Shown piece by piece: positions 52,503 to 64,000 of a DNA stretch of 64,000 nt. The stretch spans positions 68,143,001 through 68,207,000 of the forward strand of contig CM060842.1 in assembly GCA_030762175.1 (NCBI GenBank). Reading direction: 5' to 3'. The notes below the pieces were generated by a model. It was not told where the DNA came from and searched no databases. It was given only the letters and a program-made list of their open reading frames with translations. The position numbers and the translations under genes were made by a program. The DNA is from Metallyticus violacea (Eukaryota; Arthropoda; Insecta; Mantodea; Metallyticidae). The stretch's first letter is position 1, and every line of letters starts with the position of its first letter.

Positions 52503-55500
52503 ATAGAAAAAAGTAACTTTAGGGGTCACAAGTCTTTGGTAATATAGAGGCAATTTAATTTAGTTTGCACGCATTAGATAAGATAATATTAAGATGAAGA
52601 AATTAGGAAGAGAGGTTAAAATAGACGTAGACTTCATGTGGCGATGTAGGTATAAACGGAATAAATTATACCCAAAGCATTAAACCGGATTCAGGCAGCA
52701 GAAATAAGGTATCTGAGATCAATGGAAGAACTTATTAGAAAAGACAGGATAAGACACAAAAGATGTAAACGAAAATCTGATTGTTAAACCATTAAATAAA
52801 GTGATAAATGAAATAAGATATAGTTGGTTTCAATATCCAAACCGTATGGAGATATTAAATTCCTAATTGAAATAGAAATAAAAATGATTAAGATCAATTG
52901 ACATACCCAAGAAATGGGGGAAAGAACAAATATAAACTAGGGACGAAACGAATTAAAGGTCTAAACCAGAAGATAAGGAAAGTTGCTGCAAATATTTCGA
53001 AATGTTAACGCAAAGGATGATACTATTTCTTAAGTTAAATAATTAATTTTATATTCTGACAGCCATATATCCACGTGGGCGAGATAGTATTCTTAAACTT
53101 GTATGACAGTAATGCATTCTCCTTCCAGCCCTTCCAAACATTTTGTGGTGTTCAGGTTTTCCTTTCCTGCAGAATTTCAGCTTGGTGAATAATATTCACG
53201 AGTAATGCAAAATCGGTTAGTTTCTAAATATTCTGATTTATGCAATTTAAATCATTAATATACAAGAAGTATCGTTTTTGGCAAAACATTTTTTATGAAT
53301 GTGTGACCTACAAAATACGTACAGATTAAAAACATAATGATTTCATAAGCTTTCTACCACAAGAAAAATAATGTTAAAATTTTATCAGAATTTGTTAAAT
53401 CGAATAATTTCGTAATACATATAAGTTCTTTGTCATTTTGCATGGAACTTCTGCTCACATTTAGAATATTATATCCAGTATATTTACCTTGAAGGCCGTT
53501 CTATGCACAAACAATCAAACAATTCCCATTTAGTGTACTTTTACGTGTCATATCTGTTGCAGCCAGGCTAAAACTACATTCTTGCACTTTTGTACAGTAG
53601 CTTACAAGCTCACTAACTTTTCTGTTAAAAAAATGTTCTTTCTTAACTTCAGGTATTTAATTAAATAATGATGTGATTTTTATCCTGTTCTGAAGTGTAA
53701 TATAGGACACATTATACTTGTTTGATACATTAGAAGCAGTCCTTCCATAAATTAGTACTCGTTTAGTAACAATTTTATGTCATTAGCTGATTATTTTCTC
53801 TCCTATTTCTCCTTACTTCCCCAGGCATCTTCAACACTGTAGACAAGTTATAACGGTAGATAACAGTCCAACTCCGATCAATAGGTGTCTATTTCTACCG
53901 AGAGCGCAAGAACTGAGAAAAACTAACTTTATATTTAGAAAAATGCTAACAAAATTAGATAATAGTAGATAATGGTTTTAAACCTTAACGTTGCATATTA
54001 CATAAAATGTGATTTAGTAATGTTTGTACTTACCCTAAATACACTTGGTTTACACGGAATCTTCTAACCCCATTTAACCTTTAATAATAGTTAGAAAACC
54101 AAAATGGCAATGAAAATATAAGCCAAGAAGAGGACTCTTTACAAAATGTCGCTTTTAATGGAGGTAGATAATGATTCTAAACGTTAATGCGTTAGCTAAT
54201 GTAGTATATTACATGAAATGTGATTAAGTAATGTGTACTTACCCTGAACACACTTAGTTTACGAAAATTCATCCTGCTGCATTTAATCCTTAATAATAAT
54301 TACAAACGCCTAAATGGCAATGAAGGAGATTATTTTATCTTTTATCAAGTAAAAGGTACAAACCCTGTCATACAAATGAGAGCAGAAAAACTTTTGTTTC
54401 CGCCGGAGTAATTTCGTTACAGGGAAGCAAAGAAACACTATGAAATTACTCGTGTTTGCCTTATGTGTTGTCTTTGTTTGTGTAGCTAATACATAAACTG
54501 CTTCCGTTTTATTTACTTCCGCTCATTTTGCGGTCAGCGGAGATTCAACTATTTAGGTAGGCTGAGATGGGACTTGTGTTGCCACCAGCAAATAACAAAA
54601 CTGAATTTTAAAAGCACGGATACAATGATTGATAGAAATCTCTCTATTGACATTTAAAACAAAAAATGCTTTATATTTCTATTAAAAGTTTTGTACCAAA
54701 GGTGTGTAAGGAAAAGAATTTGCTTCTATTCGGCTTCCACAAGCTGTTTGCATTTGAGATCTGGAATAGTCATGTCAGATAGGTAATTACCTCGTGGGTT
54801 GTTCGGAGATCCTTAAACACATGAAAAAACTCCACATTTTGTTTATATAGACGATAAAGCAATTATATTTCTGTCCTTTGGATCTGCTTCGTATTCAAAT
54901 ATGTGTACGCACAGTAAACGCGTTTTCCCCCCAAATTGACCACATTGCAGTTAGTTATTCATGATATAAAACGATGCACATATTAAATTTAATTATGTGT
55001 CAGTCACTTAATGGTGCAACCCACCATTCAATATGCACTACCCTTCAAATTGAATTACAGATGAAAAAGCGGAGGCGTTATCAATTTGTCACCCTGTATT
55101 TAAAATAGCTCACATTACCATAAAATAAATACAGACAAATGTTGAAAATAGCAGCTGATAATTTGTCAGTTGTTATTTCGGTAAAGTGTTGATGAAATGC
55201 TATAAAATGGCCCGTGTCTGCATTAATATGTAAAACATGATCATGTTGTAAATAATATTTAAAAAAATTTTTACAACAGAAACATTGTACTAATACGAAC
55301 TATCATAGTTATATCCAGTTATCTTGTAACCTACCAATGAAATAAAAATAAAAATATTTTATCTTTATCTCTGACATATAAGAATATGAGTAATTCGTGA
55401 ATGACAAAAGACAGTAGCAATTTGCTCTTGCATAAATGGTAGAAACCACATGTCTATAGTATAAGAATGTTATAATTGTATTATTAAATTGTAATATTAT

Positions 55501-56180
55501 TTCTGTTACAAATTCCTTAGATGTTGGACGATTGTAATAAAATGTTTTACTAACTTGGATATCGAAAACAAAACTGATATTAGTGTACCATAATCTATCA
55601 CGTGACAATTTATACGTGTTGACTCAAAGACTTCAGAAAATATTACGTAATGATACCAAATTAATTTGAAAAACGTGACATTTTTTCATACGAAACAATT
55701 CTAATTCAGATAAATTTTATAGTATTTTGAAAACAGTACAACTATTTATACAGAATGGTCGGGATCGACCGAGCAAAAATTATATGGGGTGTAAGAGATA
55801 AGGCAGAAAATAAATATAAATAGAGATCAGATAAATGGGAGAAATATCTATAAGAACATTGTGGAAACTAATGGGATAGCTAATCATAAAAACAATAAAG
55901 TAATTAATCATGAAATATAATAAGGCTACTGCAACAAATGTTCTAATGTTTCTCCCCATCCGAATGTGTTCACCTCCCCGTGACTCACTAGCCTTATAGA
56001 CTCACGAGGTCTTGCAATCGATGAATAAACATGCGCTTTCAGATATCCCTATAAGGAAATTATAAGGATTTATATTTATGTTGACCAGTGTGCTGATTCG
56101 CTTCTACCTGGAAATCTACAGGAAAACATGTCCAACTGTTTGCTAGATGCAAGGATATCGTTCTATCGTCTTAATAGAGC
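52503..56180. other. AT-rich DNA with an imperfect tandem duplication at 53,966-54,330
   Basis: Two copies of about 198 bp begin TAGATAATG(G/A)TT(T/C)TAAAC at 53,967 and 54,165, and share TTACCCT(A/G)AA(T/C)ACACTT(G/A)GTTTAC and an AAATGGCAATGAA end. The rest is unassigned. Confidence 0.5.
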
Positions 56181-56186
56181 GTGTTT

Positions 56187-56640
56187 CTATGTGTAGAAAG
56201 TGGACTTTCTTCCAAGAACTCTGAGGCAATTTCCCGAAAGAATGGTGCATCCATGGCATCTTTGAGTTTCTTGGGAATCATCTATGCATTTTGATACTGT
56301 TGTAGTCTGCCCATTCATTAATATGGCACTGTATCCTCTCTCAAGTGCAGCCTTTGGATTTTCGTTGCTACATATGGGATTGTACATAAGTATCGCATTT
56401 AAAATCCGTTATGCAAGATATTATTTATATTGTGGCATAACTAAAGAACAACATTTAGCACACTATTTTCATTACAATGAAAATACTGTTACACACGGAC
56501 AAACAACCATTCGGACAAACAAAGCCTCTGCCAAACACACCGTAAGGTGTTACCTGCACGTGCGTTATATAGCCTTGACTTCCCCAAGGCCGTGTTCTGC
56601 CGACCCGTAACTCAAATAAGCTCACTGTATAAATATAATC
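56187..56640 (-). mobile_element. DNA transposon remnant, same family as 4.2-4.7 kb
   Basis: Shares the CACCTGCACGTGCGTTATA-like end and ACTCAAATAAGCTCACT with 4,590-4,680. A 66-codon minus-strand ORF shows only weak resemblance to the transposase C-terminus. Confidence 0.4.
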
Positions 56641-57603
56641 GTATTGTCATTAATGAAACATTGATCTGAGATGATGTTTATATTCAATGGTAAAATTCAC
56701 TACGTTCTTTGTATCTTCATAAGAGGTGACAAATGGATAAACATATTTCCTCTATTTGATACATTGAAACTTTTCACTATTTTCACTTTTTCTAATATTT
56801 TCTGTTTCGTAATAAATTGGAGAAACGTTTACAAAGTATTTTATAGTGCTGTCTAATAAAATAATGGTTGTTTAAAAACCAAGTAAAAGAATTAGTTTGT
56901 CACTTTTTTATACAAAATCCGCTTTTGTAGTCCCAGAGCATTTGTTCCTCTTAACTCACGCATGCGTTTCCTGGAGTAAATTTTAAGGGTTTTCCAGGAC
57001 TTGGTCATGCAAGGCATGCGGGTTCAAATTCGACCTTCAGGCTAGGGGCGATGTGATTGCGAAATTTTTAATTAAAGTCGAGTACAGCCGCGATTGGGCC
57101 TGAAGTGCCATTCAGATTCTAGAGTGCTAAAACAGGATACTACCGTCAAAGAAACTTCAGGAAAAGGCAGGCCACCTCTTTGCACTTTGTGAGATCTTTT
57201 TGTATCTGTGTGCAGTGGTTTTCTATGAATTGTGGTGGTAGAAAATTTCAACAACGACAGCCGAGAGAAAACTGGAATTTTGTTTTTAAATGAAATGCAT
57301 ATAGCTTTGTTGTTCTATAAGTCATATTCTGGTTTATAGTGTGAAAAATTAAATTAAATTAAGTTTTAAATTATGTATTAACTGAAAATATTTGTAAGCG
57401 TAGTGTGCAACATAATTTGTTGTAGGTTTTTAATAAATATAATAAAAATAAAAGGAAAATTATGAGTAAAATAGGAGAATAAAATAAATAATACGAATAA
57501 AAACACAAGAGAAACAGCGGAAAAAAAGAAAATTAGCACTAAAAACTTGTAGATCTGCTACTGCCAGGTTTCGCAAGGAAAAGACTATAAGTTAGGAGTA
57601 ACC

Positions 57604-57670
<67 letters not shown>

Positions 57671-59518
57671 CATGCAGGAAAAAAGAAAAAATAATCCTAA
57701 GTACCTTAATTTCTATAAAATATTTAACTAACCTCGCTGAACGCTAATTAATGTGTCATTTTTCAACGTTGTACTAGATATAAAACACACACAAAAAAAA
57801 AAAAAACAGAAGGAAGAAAACGGCCACGGTATAAACGGAAAATGCATAAACATTAATAAGTAATGGAATGGAAAGGACCAGTACTGTCCCTTGAAGCCCT
57901 AAATCTATAAGGACGTGGGAGGATGACTGCATCACACGGCACTATGAGTCCCATCGGCTAGTCTCTGTAAACAATTGCTAGACCCCGAGGCACCTGTATT
58001 GGACTCGAAGCCTTTTGTAAACCAATTAGAAGGGAAATTTACACCTATTATAGCAAGTGTAAATTTTTTGACATAACAGTTGTTAGAATGATGACCCTCC
58101 GTTAAGATGAAATGAGATAAAATGAACAGAAAGAGGCAAATGGGGGAGAAACGAAATTGAGAAAACAGAAAAACTTCGAAAAGTAAGTGAAAAATCCAGA
58201 ATTTGTTTTACCATACATGTTTACTATACGTAGGTATAGCAACTCCGTGTTGTATAGCTCATGGCGACCTACCAAAATTATAATTATAAATGCTACAAGA
58301 GAACTTGAATAATATGGAAGAACCCACTTCAGGCAGAACTTCTTGCATTTTTCTATACCTCAAAAAGTCGCAGGTCGCAGGTAAACTAAATACCGGCCGA
58401 TTCCAACTCATCCCTCCCTATATTAATTTGATGATTCAGCTTTGCACACGCCACACTATAAAACATAAAACGGCAATGACTTACCAAGCATTAGACATAC
58501 GTAATTATGTAATAATAAACATAGAAATATAATAAATATTAAAACCTGGACACCAACCACCTTAAAATATACCGCTTCTTTTATAGCAAAATCTCATCAT
58601 TCCTGAACAATATAGCGCGCCTCCCACTACTCATTGATGACGTAATGAGTATGCAGATAATGTTCAGCTATCAACATTGCGAGTATCTCTAAAGTTAGAG
58701 CAAAAGTGAATAATGAAGTTTAATTCATTAAATAATAAGGACAGAAAGAAGCTTAAGAGGCTCCGGAAAGAGTTAAAATGAGTGGAATTGAAACTTTTTA
58801 GATATTAAAATATATAGAATCTTTATTGAATAGTTTATGTTTATGTCATTATATAACTGATAAATATGTTACAAAGTGAAAAAAAAAACCTTGTGTTCAG
58901 CATGAACATGCCTCGATTAGGAACTGTCCGATTACTGACAAATGTCTTCCTCTCCAAACTTCATGTTCAAGAGGTTCATTTTAATGGTTTTATGGAAATA
59001 AATTATATGGCAAACCTTGAAAGGTACGCAGTACCTTATAAACACTTAAATACCACTATTTATTCTAGCTAGGAACTTGTAGTAAAAGAACATTCTCCAA
59101 CCTGATTGAATACACTAGAAAGTGTTCTAAATATATATGGCTTGATTTCCGAAAATATATATACCACATGTATGTTTTCTCAGAATTAATCCCTGTACCT
59201 TTTTTTAAAAATACAGGACATGTTTAATGAACACTTGTGTTTGATTAAGACAGCAATTTTTCGAAAATATTTTTATCGAATATCTATATAGAAAATGACG
59301 CAAAAAGTATAGTAAACATTTAGTACACGTGAAAAAACATTTCTCTAATGAAAGTATAGATAAAAAGTCTTGTTTTAAATTGAAGAATGAATTGTTTAAT
59401 TATTAAAATTAGCATATTTGGTAGTATCTTTGCAACCATCGTTCGTGCCTTTCATAATATACAAAAAGGCACATTTCTTAAAAAGGTAAATACGTTATAC
59501 AATAAGCTAGTTAGTAAT
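56641..59518. other. AT-rich DNA with a (CTTT)n microsatellite at 57,607-57,671
   Basis: About 16 CTTT units. Otherwise nothing recognised. Confidence 0.5.
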
Positions 59519-60010
59519 ACAATGTTAGCTTCATATAAACACCCAGAACATGGGGGCTCCTCATGCAAGCAGAATAACGAAACATAATATAACTATATAT
59601 ACAATGTTAGCTTCATATAAACACCCAGAACATGGGGGCTCCTCATGCAAGCAGAATAACGAAACATAATACAACTATATATACAATGTTAGCTTCATAT
59701 AAACACCCAGAACATGGCAGCTCCTCATGCAAGCAGAATAACGAAACATAATACAACTATATATACAATGTTAGCTTCATATAAACACCCAGAACATGGG
59801 GGCTCCTCATGCAAGCAGAATAACGAAACATAATACAACTATATATACAATGTTAGCTTCATATAAACACCCAGAACATGGGGGCTCCTCATGCAAGCAG
59901 AATAACGAAACATAATACAACTATATATACAATGTTAGCTTCATATAAACACCCAGAACATGGGGGCTCCTCATGCAAGCAGAATAACGAAACATAATAT
60001 AACTATATAT
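59519..60010. repeat. Minisatellite: 6 copies of an 82-bp unit
   Basis: Exactly 492 bp. Each unit begins ACAATGTTAGCTTCATATAA and ends in ACTATATAT. Copies start at 59,519, 59,601, 59,683, 59,765, 59,847 and 59,929 and differ by only a few bases, implying recent expansion or homogenisation. Confidence 0.95.
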
Positions 60011-63000
60011 TTTTAATTCAGTCCAGTTCCTCCCTTCCCTTTCCTCGGGTTTCAGCTTTTTCAGCCTCACCTTTGACGGGAAATTCCTACCCGCTCCTCA
60101 TCCTTGCCTGCCAGCCGAGTCCAGCATGCCCCCTGCTGGACAGTAAAGAAGGCGTCAGGTGCTTCTTCCTCACGCCTCAGTACTGCTACAGTACGCCAGG
60201 AATATGCGACATGACTCTTCCTCTCTACAATCTACTTTCACCAGATATACTGAGCTGATACCATGCTCCTAGCCTAATTCAAGCGAATGCCTGTTTTGAT
60301 ATACTGCTCCATTTCCTCACCCAGAACTTAACCCCATTTGTACTTTCAAGAGAACTTCTCCCCACATTGTGCGATTCTATAGTGCCTGTCTGTATCCTTC
60401 AGGTGGTTTCTGAGATTCCACCTTACAGTTCTCGTTTCCTTGACCCGCTGTCCAAATTTTAACCAACCCAATGGTATCCAACCGCTTCAAGAGTTGGTAA
60501 ATTATCTGCAAAAAGTTTAGTCTTCAACTCCACATAGATTCTGAGAAACCTTGCGCTTTTTAACACTAACTTTGAAGATGTTGCATATTCCGGAACCCCT
60601 TAATGAAAAACGAAATAGAAACTCACATGCCACCTAACCTAGCATAATAATCGACTAATATCTTTTAAAACATAAAACGAAAGAACTAACCTAGCCCAAT
60701 TATCGACTGACAACTTTTCTAATATAAAACGGAAGAACTAACCTAAACGAAATCCAGTATTCGTTTAAATATCAATTCCTTAGTTCTGAATAATTACCCT
60801 TCGAAATTAATATGTATAAACTGACTTTTATTAACAGACTAGTAAAAGAATAAAAAAGGGGTTTCTTCTAGTACTTTAATATGCTTTAGCAACGATAAAA
60901 TAAATGGAAATAATAAAAATTGCGTGGCTTGTTTTATTACAATGAAGAACAACAACAAACAAACAAAAATTATCCATTGTACCCGCCATTTATCCTGAAA
61001 GAATGAAGATTTGTAAAAAGTTTATATGGCTTCTAGAAACTTACATAATTCTGCAAAGAGCGCGAAAAAACCGAGTTACGTTCAATTTTGGTCGAAAATG
61101 AGTTACTGCATCTTGCAATTTTCTGTGCGGATTTTTATATAGTGAAAAACCAGGTTAAGTCTAATTAGTTGTGGAGATAATAAACTGTGAAAAAACGCGT
61201 AGAACTCTGTAACATTGTAGGTATATCCACTTTGCTTATTTTTTACCGACAGAATGCGGATGGGAAAAAACATGCAAGTCCAGTTACTTAAACATTATTT
61301 GCTTATTCTTCATTTTGGTTGCCTGAAAACCCAGTTACTGTAGGCCTTTCCCTCCGCCTAATGAAATGGGAAGCAGTTTTCTTTTTGCAATCAATACCTG
61401 TTACCCCTGATCGACATCGTTTTCCATGAATACTATAAAACTTTTCGAGTGGAAAATATTTCCATTACTGACCCTGACTTGAAGTAAATGCAATGCAAAC
61501 TGTAGCATGTAACGAAATTAATATAGCTAAATTGTTATTTTTGAAAGTTTGCAAAGAATTCAAATAAATACGTGTTAAACGCCTTAGTTAAAAAGAGGCG
61601 AATCTTAGGATGCACGTGAAATTAAATATTTGTAAAACTATTTTACGTTCAATTAAATATACTATAATACTTCCTTGCTTATAACTTGGGAGGGACATTT
61701 TCCAACAAAAATGAAAATAAATGGTTAAAGTTTGACTCAACGTGCATGGTTTAATATGATCATAAATAGATGTCACCTAAACAGCTATACAACAGATGGG
61801 AAAAACCGATTTAAGTAAAAAAAAAAAAAAAAACAAACAAACAAACAAACAAACAAACAAAACAAAAAAAAAAAAAAAAAAAAAACTACAGAACATAGTG
61901 AAGTAAGCATTTCTATTTGGAAGATTTCGTTTAAAATGCTATATTCCCCGAAAATCCTTTATTAAACTTTAATTCACAATTATGGTGGCAGTTCCAAACT
62001 TTGTTTTCTCTTTCTCTCCTGTAAAATTTGCTTTTAGACATTTACCCGGTTTTTCACGCTTTCTGCAGAATTACTAAAACTGCATAAATGTGATGAATTA
62101 CATAATAACTGTAAAGTGACTTATATTGCCCTAGTAAATAATAAAAATATTTCAATCATTCTGCTAAAAATATCCCATTATGCTTAAAAGCTTGGCATAT
62201 AAAAGGCTGATAATGGTTATGAATTTATTTCATAGCGCTCTCTCTCTCTCTGGATCTCTCTTGCGGCCAAAGTAACTTAAATTCTTACGAAAAATTAAAT
62301 AATTAGTGATCTTAGTCTTGAGAGTTATTTGAATTCACAACCCTGATGCAAGATGATTGGCAACTGTGATCTTGTAGTTTTAGGGTTAATAAAATTCCGC
62401 ATCTGATAAATCATTTCAGTATCAATAACCTGTAATTGTTTTGGAGCGATAATTTCTGGTCCCTAGATCTTTACGAGAGAAACGAATATTTCGTTAAATA
62501 CAAGTCTGCCAATATTCAGGAGCAAAAAAAAAAAAAAAAAAAAATGGGATTTAATCAATTATTGGGGCTGAATGAAATATTGAAACGTTGCAATACTCGA
62601 GAGAATTATTCCCCTCCAGTTATACGTGCTGCAGAGGAGTCGGCAGTGTTTAATAACTTTTAAAAGCATCCCCTTGTGACATATTTATGATACTGGGTCG
62701 AGTTGTTGTAATGTGGACTTTGTTGCTGCTTTAATTTTACAAGCGCGCACGCGCTCTGTTGCATGCAGAGACAGAGGTGCAGTGGGGCAGTAAAAATTGA
62801 GTTGGCGGTGGAGTTTTAGCTAAAGCTCTGTCATTTGCCCGGTCAGTGTCACAAGGCACCAAGTAAATTAAATTCTGTGTGTGTGTCAACTGCAAGTCTG
62901 GCTCATATCGCCACTCCCTCTTGAAATATGCTGTGAAGCCAGCCAGCGTACCGTGTTCTAAAAAAAAAAAACACTAATTTACATTAGGTTCGGGCCAACC

Positions 63001-64000
63001 AACCTTTACAGTTTATTGTTACAATATGCAGCTACGTTTAACTGGAATTGAATAGAATTTATGAAATGTTCGCAGTTGAACAATGCAAAGCGGCTTCGTC
63101 GTGAAAGATGGAATATATCTCACTCATTCTTAACCTAATATGATGAAGTAATGGTGATATGTAACTCTTGCACGGTCACGATGCTAAGAGGAATTGAAAA
63201 ACTTTGAAAAAATACTTCTTAACTGTCTCGCATTCTGACGGCATTGACGACGTTGTGGTATTTGAGCACTAGGACAACCTAATTCATGGAACATAAATCG
63301 ATTTACCAATTATAAACATATTGGTCTACTCCTATATACCGGGTCTTTCAAAGCTTTGTCGTCCGTTGCATGAGGGCTGGCGGGCCGACATTTAGAACGG
63401 TAACTGCCGGCGAAGCAGATGTAATATCCGCGCATCTGATTCAAGTTTTTGCAATTAAAACTACAATGGAAATATGCACATACCTGGATGCTGCATATCC
63501 ACACATTTCTGGCATCTGTTTAGAAAACTGTCTTTACATGCATGAATTCATCTTCCAAAATTCAGTCAATATAAACTTAAAGCACACGACGTCATTGTTG
63601 CGCATGAATTGGTTGATCCTGATAATCGGGTAACTTTCTGTTATTGGATATTTGGGTACTTTAATGATAGAGTAATTGAATCACGCTTAATGTGTTTACA
63701 AATGAAGTAAAGTTCTATTACGTAATACGGGGTTATGTTTCGACGAAAATAGCAGGTATTGGAGTGCCTAAAATACCGAATTTTATATACGAAACCATAT
63801 TGCATGACGAGAAATCGGTGTATATCGGGCAGTAATTCCATGCAGAGTATTGGATTATGTTTTTTGAGAATAGCGTAATTGCAGAAAATTACAGAAATGG
63901 TTTGCTGAGTATGTGATTTTTATTTATGGAGAATGTTTAAAAATAAAATGCATGGTACAAAATTCCAACAGTATAAGAATTAACAGAAAATATCGGGGGG
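60011..64000. other. AT-rich DNA, mostly unassigned
   Basis: Holds a GC-richer patch at 60,020-60,480 with no recognised protein, two diverged 55-60-bp direct repeats around 60,630-60,750 (CCTAACCTAGC type), an (AAAC)n/poly(A) tract at 61,817-61,886, and short ORFs without support near the right edge (63,310-63,841). Confidence 0.4.

Noticed and set aside
60630..60760. CCTAA repeats as interstitial telomere
   Set aside because: Only isolated CCTAACC motifs in 55-60-bp diverged repeats; no tandem (CCTAA)n array.
62700..63000. GC-richer patch with CACGCGC and GTGTGTGTC runs as a promoter
   Set aside because: No TATA/initiator pair or downstream ORF could be supported.

Overview
The window looks like nuclear DNA of an insect or other arthropod. 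It is AT-rich, CpG-poor and crowded with decayed transposons: mariner- and Tc1-type DNA transposons, Jockey-type and RTE-like LINEs, and two tRNA-derived SINE families. It carries one recognisable host exon, from a kainate-type ionotropic glutamate receptor (minus strand, about 5.8-5.95 kb). I cannot name the species.

The centrepiece is a 13,472-bp virus-like transposon of the Maverick/Polinton (adintovirus-like) class at 25851-39322. It has 238-bp terminal inverted repeats that are about 98% identical, ends 5'-AG...CT-3', and an exact 6-bp target duplication (GCAGTA). It sits inside an older mariner-like element whose two halves lie at 25380-25850 and 39323-39790.

The element has two arms. 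The AT-rich left arm holds accessory genes: a small two-helix membrane protein, an unknown ORF, a secreted coiled-coil glycoprotein (plus strand), and on the minus strand a complete dUTPase, a second degenerate dUTPase-fold ORF and a Pro/Gln-plus-acidic repeat protein broken by a stop and a frameshift. A 1.3-kb array of about 19 copies of a 13-bp near-palindrome (core AAAGTCACCTT) separates the arms. It lies between the divergent repeat-protein and polymerase genes and looks like an origin or enhancer.

The GC- and CpG-rich right arm reads rightward: a broken protein-primed-type DNA polymerase B (N-terminal region, zinc clusters and exonuclease domain only), joined by a large deletion to the C-terminal part of the penton/minor capsid protein. 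Then come a basic core/membrane-lytic-like protein, the hexon-like major capsid protein, an adenain-like cysteine protease, and four small uncharacterised genes with visible TATA boxes and, for one, a leader intron. The integrase, packaging ATPase and polymerase catalytic domain are not found, so this copy cannot be autonomous, though the capsid-protease block is open.

The flanks contain a 450-bp inverted repeat made from LINE sequence (41.2-41.7 kb), a homogeneous 82-bp x 6 tandem repeat (59.5-60.0 kb), at least six copies of one SINE family, and long stretches where I recognise nothing.
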